From positions 1 to 64,000 of the forward strand of contig NZ_CABVIY010000002.1 of assembly GCF_902498195.1 (NCBI RefSeq): a stretch of DNA of 64,000 nucleotides, written 5' to 3'. Below the pieces are notes generated by a model. It did no database searches. It was not told the DNA's origin and worked only from the letters and a program-made list of their open reading frames with translations. The DNA comes from Pseudomonas fluorescens (GTDB lineage Bacteria; Pseudomonadota; Gammaproteobacteria; Pseudomonadales; Pseudomonadaceae). The position numbers were made by a program, and so were the translations under genes. Shown piece by piece: positions 62,140-64,000 of the stretch. Within the stretch, counting starts at the first letter, position 1. Each line of letters begins with the position of its first letter.

Positions 62140-63650
62140 GTCACAAGGAAGAGGCGCCGATGGCCGACATCTGCCTGCTGCTCGAAGGCACCTGGCCTTA
62201 TGTGCGCGGCGGTGTGTCGAGCTGGATCCACCAGATGATCCTCGGCCTGCCGGAATTGACCTTCTCGGTGATGTTCATCGGTGGACAGCGCTCGGCCTAT
62301 GGCGAGCGTCGCTACCAGGTTCCGGCGAACGTGTTGCACATCGAAGAAGTCTTTCTCGAAGACGCGACCCATCCGACCGACACCCGGGGCACGCCACGGG
62401 AAGCCGATTTGCAGCAGCTTCAGGATTTGTACCGCTTCCTGCATCACCCGGACGCGCCGGAACCTGCGCTGGGTGAAAGCCTGCTCGCCTGCATCGCCGA
62501 AGGCCGCATGACCCTGGACGACGTGCTGCGCAGCCGCGCCAGCTGGGAAGCGTTGAGCGAAGGCTATCGCCTGCATTGCGCCGACCCCTCGTTCATCAAC
62601 TATTTCTGGACCCTGCGCTCGATGCAGTCGCCGATGCTGATGCTCGCCGAAGCGTCGTTGCGGATGCCTCGGGCGCGGGTGCTGCATTCGATTTCCACCG
62701 GTTACGCCGGGCTCCTGGGCTGCATCCTCAAGCAGCGCTGGAAGTGCACCTACCTGCTCAGCGAGCACGGGATCTACACCAAGGAACGCAAGATCGACCT
62801 GGCCCAGGCCAGCTGGATCGCCGAGAGTTCCGGCGAGGCCTTGAACCGCAGCCTCGACGCCGGTTCGGGTTATATCCGTACCTTGTGGGTGCGTTTCTTC
62901 GAGCGCATCGGCCAGCTGACGTACAACAGCGCCGACAGCATCATTTCGCTGTATGACGGTAACCGCCAGCGGCAAATCAAGGACGGTGCCGATCCGGTCC
63001 GTACCCGGGTCATTCCCAACGGCATCGACCTGCCACAGTGGACCGCGGCGCTGGAATCGCGCGCGCCCGGCATCGCGCCGGTGGTGGGCCTGATCGGCCG
63101 CGTGGTGCCGATCAAGGACGTAAAGACCTTTCTGCGGGCGATGCGCGGCGTGATCAGCGCCATGCCCCAGGCCGAAGGCTGGATCGTCGGGCCCGAAGAA
63201 GAAGACCCGGAATACGTCAGCGAATGCCGCAGCCTGATGGCCAGCCTGGGGCTGGAGGGCAAGGTGCATTTCCTTGGCTTCCAGCGTATCCAGGAAATCC
63301 TGCCGCAACTGGGCCTGATGGTGCTGACCTCGATCAGCGAGGCGCAACCGCTGGTGATTCTCGAAGCCTGGGCCGCCGGCACGCCGGTGGTCAGCAGTGA
63401 CGTGGGCTCGTGCCGCGAGCTGATCGAAGGCGGCAGCGCCGAAGACCGCGACCTGGGCCTTGCCGGCAAAGTGGTGGCGATTGCCGATCCACAAGCCACC
63501 AGCGTGGCGATCCTCGAACTGTTGCGCAGCCCGTCGCGCTGGCAGGCCGCGCAGGCCAGCGGCTTGCTGCGGGTCACCCGTTACTACACCGAAGCCTTGA
63601 TGCTGCAGCGTTATCGCGACTTGTATCAAGCCGCCATGGAGAACAGTTAA
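62136..63650 (+). CDS. pelF: PelF, Pel glycosyltransferase
   Basis: PelF is the cytosolic GT4-type glycosyltransferase that builds Pel from UDP-GalNAc and UDP-GlcNAc. The 504-aa protein begins near MADICLLLEGTWPYVRGGVS, has the donor-binding GRVVPIKDVKTFLRAM, and the C-terminal E-x7-E motif region (ISEAQPLVILEAWAAGTPVV). Its ATG at 62136 overlaps the pelE stop and has GAGGAG upstream; ATG 62160 is an in-frame alternative. pelG follows without a gap. Confidence 0.96.
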   Translation: MSHKEEAPMADICLLLEGTWPYVRGGVSSWIHQMILGLPELTFSVMFIGGQRSAYGERRYQVPANVLHIEEVFLEDATHPTDTRGTPREADLQQLQDLYRFLHHPDAPEPALGESLLACIAEGRMTLDDVLRSRASWEALSEGYRLHCADPSFINYFWTLRSMQSPMLMLAEASLRMPRARVLHSISTGYAGLLGCILKQRWKCTYLLSEHGIYTKERKIDLAQASWIAESSGEALNRSLDAGSGYIRTLWVRFFERIGQLTYNSADSIISLYDGNRQRQIKDGADPVRTRVIPNGIDLPQWTAALESRAPGIAPVVGLIGRVVPIKDVKTFLRAMRGVISAMPQAEGWIVGPEEEDPEYVSECRSLMASLGLEGKVHFLGFQRIQEILPQLGLMVLTSISEAQPLVILEAWAAGTPVVSSDVGSCRELIEGGSAEDRDLGLAGKVVAIADPQATSVAILELLRSPSRWQAAQASGLLRVTRYYTEALMLQRYRDLYQAAMENS

Positions 63651-64000
63651 ATGGCCGGTATTGGCTTCGAACTACGCAAGATCCTGTCGCGCGATTCCTA
63701 CACCGCGACCTTGCACGCTTATGTCTATGCCGGCCTGATCAGCTCCGGCCCCTGGGTGTTGTCGATCATCAGCGTGATGCTGGTGGGTATCATCAGCCTG
63801 AGCCGTGTCGTGCCCAATACCCTGGTCGGGCAGTTTCTGGTGACAGTGACCTACCTGATGGCCAGTTCGCTGATCCTCACCGGCGGCTTGCAGCTGTTCT
63901 TCACCCGCTTCGTGTCTGATCGCCTGTTCGAACAAAAGTACGAGCAGATCCTGCCCAACCTGCTGGGTGTGTTGTTGATCATCACCGTCGGTGCCGGGGT
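63651..64000 (+). CDS. pelG: PelG, Pel membrane transporter (partial, cut by window end)
   Basis: PelG is the multi-helix inner-membrane flippase-like subunit of the Pel synthase. Only the first 116 residues are in the window: the opening MAGIGFELRKILSRDSYTAT and two membrane helices are visible, matching the PelG N-terminus. The ATG is directly after the pelF stop (taa-atg). The gene runs past 64000. Confidence 0.93.
   Translation, partial: MAGIGFELRKILSRDSYTATLHAYVYAGLISSGPWVLSIISVMLVGIISLSRVVPNTLVGQFLVTVTYLMASSLILTGGLQLFFTRFVSDRLFEQKYEQILPNLLGVLLIITVGAG

Overview
The window is a chromosomal segment of a fluorescent-group Pseudomonas (P. fluorescens complex). The evidence is the GC-rich coding, the Pseudomonas-type 23S/5S rRNA end, the yfiBNR and pelXABCDEFG operons, and a kynureninase whose length (416 aa) and PLP lysine (Lys227) match the P. 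fluorescens enzyme. Many Pseudomonas-type REP palindromes punctuate the intergenic spaces. No phage, insertion sequence, CRISPR array or tRNA was seen.

Layout. 1-419: end of an rRNA operon (23S 3' end, 5S, terminator). 527-9773: recC-recB-recD, overlapping by ATGA, encoding the RecBCD helicase-nuclease. 9951-12301: yfiR-yfiN-yfiB, a periplasm-to-inner-membrane switch controlling a diguanylate cyclase. 12298-15834: LysR regulator and mmsA-mmsB (valine catabolism). 16282-20649: aminotransferase plus a GltIJKL-type acidic amino acid ABC transporter. 20780-27873: tryptophan-to-anthranilate region (cupin, kynB-kynA, aroP, kynR, kynU, second permease). 27932-34514: mixed small units (two LysR regulators, TauE-type permease, ABM monooxygenase, mdaB, epimerase, SulP transporter). 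34773-38457: GntP permease, RpiR regulator and N-acyl-D-amino-acid deacylase. 38644-43604: VOC protein, chemoreceptor, a histidine-phosphatase/PAP2 pair, and rimJ. 43822-47825: TonB receptor, FecR and FecI under a probable Fur box. 48054-51577: DUF2252 protein, a HipBA pair and an isochorismatase-fold hydrolase. 51848-64000: Pel exopolysaccharide operon, cut by the window end inside pelG.

Working together. Two parts of the c-di-GMP biofilm circuit lie in one window: YfiN makes c-di-GMP, and PelD carries an intact RxxD receptor motif at the position known from P. aeruginosa (Arg367/Asp370). The kyn genes are split into two transcription units whose control regions share a near-identical motif, a candidate KynR site. 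The GntP/RpiR/deacylase unit looks like uptake plus deacylation of an N-acylated D-amino acid or similar acid, with its own regulator and palindromes in its promoter region.

Nothing here is clearly an undescribed system. The best candidates for new biology are the regulatory motifs (kyn, aminotransferase-glt, gntP), the two overlapping envelope phosphatase genes, and the HipBA unit with its repeat-flanked promoter. All similarity statements come from recognising families by eye; no searches were run.
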